DNA from: an uncultured Oscillospiraceae bacterium
GTDB taxonomy: Bacteria; Bacillota; Clostridia; Oscillospirales; Oscillospiraceae
Length of the DNA stretch: 11,701 nucleotides
NCBI GenBank assembly: GCA_934643765.1
Contig: CAKUCT010000039.1
Location: 1-11,701, forward strand
Direction: 5' to 3'
Shown: positions 11,142-11,701 of the stretch, one piece after another
How positions within the stretch are numbered: position 1 is the stretch's first letter
Layout: every line of letters begins with the position of its first letter
Translations under genes and position numbers: made by a program
Notes under the pieces: generated by a model
What the model saw: only the letters and a program-made list of their open reading frames with translations
Told to the model about the DNA's origin: nothing
The model's database searches: none

Positions 11142-11701
11142 TGGGAAAAGCAATCCGTGATGTATACGGTGAGGCGCTCGTCAAGTATGGTAAGGACGAC
11201 AAGCGTGTGGTAGTTCTGGACGCTGACGTCAGCTGCTCTACGAAGTCGGCTACGTTCGGCAAGGCCTGCCCGGACCGTTTTTTGAACGTTGGTATCGCTG
11301 AGGCAAACATGACTGCGATGTCTGCTGGCCTTGCCTCTGTTGGCAAGATTCCGTTTGTCAACACCTTCGCTGTGTTCCTGACCTCTATCGGTCTGTGCGC
11401 AGCAAGAGCTTTCGGCTCCTACTCCCAGATCCCCATCAAGATGGCCGGCGCTTACGGCGGCATGTCTGACGCATTCGACGGCCCGAGCCATCATGCGCTC
11501 GAGGATCTGGCTGTTATGCGCAGCCTTCCGAACTTCGAAGTCTTCGTTCCGTGCGACGCTGCACAGACCGAATGGCTGGTGAAGTACGCCATCGACACCC
11601 CGAAGCCCATGTATCTGCGTCTTTCCCGTGATGCATTCCCCGATCTGTACACGAGCGAGACGAAGTTTGAAGCGGGCAAGGGTAACGTCGTGCGCGAAGG
11701 C
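11141..11701 (+). CDS. Transketolase, C-terminal subunit (partial, cut by window end)
   Basis: The frame is open from the ATG at 11141 to the last base (187 codons, full subunits being a little over 300). It starts MGKAIRDVYG, with GGGAGG (11126-11131) upstream and a one-base overlap with the previous stop. This is the pyrimidine-binding part of transketolase: VVVLDADVS (23-31), GIAEANM (51-57) with Glu54, the residue that activates the cofactor's aminopyrimidine, then GAYGGMSDAFDGPSHHALEDLAVMRSLPNF (103-132) with the paired histidines of the substrate channel. Together with the preceding gene it makes a complete active-site set. The C-terminal domain lies beyond the window, as may further operon genes such as kinases or a transporter. 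Confidence 0.93.
   Translation, partial: MGKAIRDVYGEALVKYGKDDKRVVVLDADVSCSTKSATFGKACPDRFLNVGIAEANMTAMSAGLASVGKIPFVNTFAVFLTSIGLCAARAFGSYSQIPIKMAGAYGGMSDAFDGPSHHALEDLAVMRSLPNFEVFVPCDAAQTEWLVKYAIDTPKPMYLRLSRDAFPDLYTSETKFEAGKGNVVREG

Noticed and set aside
10215..11153. A 312-codon minus-strand frame opposite the transketolase N-terminal subunit
   Set aside because: Same cause: a shadow of a codon-biased gene, without motifs or a ribosome site.
1..11701. CRISPR arrays, transposase genes or full insertion sequences
   Set aside because: No regularly spaced direct repeats and no transposase- or recombinase-like protein seen in any frame of the window.

Overview
The window looks like a chromosome segment from a GC-rich anaerobic Firmicute, most like a gut Oscillospiraceae/Clostridia species. 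Three things suggest this: strong AGGAGG-type ribosome sites with consensus sigma-A promoters (TTGACA-17-TATNAT), Clostridia-type proteins, and a bile salt hydrolase, which points to life in the intestine. The genus cannot be fixed from the sequence alone.

Layout. (1) 1-163: the 3' half of a tRNA-Ser(CGA) gene with its terminator. Its 5' half is absent and replaced by unrelated sequence, which is what one side of an integrated element's attachment site looks like. (2) 164-394: no credible gene, but a dense set of nested palindromes closed by an 11-bp helix (169-179 with 352-362), either a structured RNA or a palindromic repeat element. (3) 395-943: an orphan four-helix membrane protein and its terminator. 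(4) 950-4760, leftward: an amino-acid-type ABC importer (binding lipoprotein, permease, ATPase) in one operon with a cytosolic M20D amidohydrolase, read from a consensus promoter at 4702-4730. (5) 4761-7500, rightward: a MATE exporter behind a terminator-like leader hairpin, then a bile salt hydrolase that starts at a GTG codon so that Cys2 becomes the N-terminal nucleophile. (6) 7503-8287, leftward: an FCD-type GntR regulator. (7) 8288 to the right edge, rightward: a strongly expressed-looking operon of a TIM-barrel isomerase/epimerase, a D-2-hydroxyacid dehydrogenase and a two-subunit transketolase, whose second subunit is cut by the window edge.

How the genes may work together. In region 4 the importer probably brings in an amide-blocked amino acid (an N-acyl or aminobenzoyl amino acid), which the M20D enzyme then splits. 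The binding protein keeps the arginine that holds a ligand's carboxylate but lacks the usual contacts for a free alpha-amino group. In region 5 the hydrolase splits another kind of amino acid conjugate, glycine- or taurine-linked bile acids, and the MATE pump may remove toxic products. Regions 6-7 look like a regulator-controlled catabolic unit. The GntR gene and the operon are divergent, each has a near-perfect promoter, and TTGTAAT-type near-palindromes sit at both predicted transcription starts. The substrate is not identifiable. The enzyme set (isomerase, hydroxyacid dehydrogenase, split transketolase) fits hydroxypyruvate or branched/unusual sugar metabolism.
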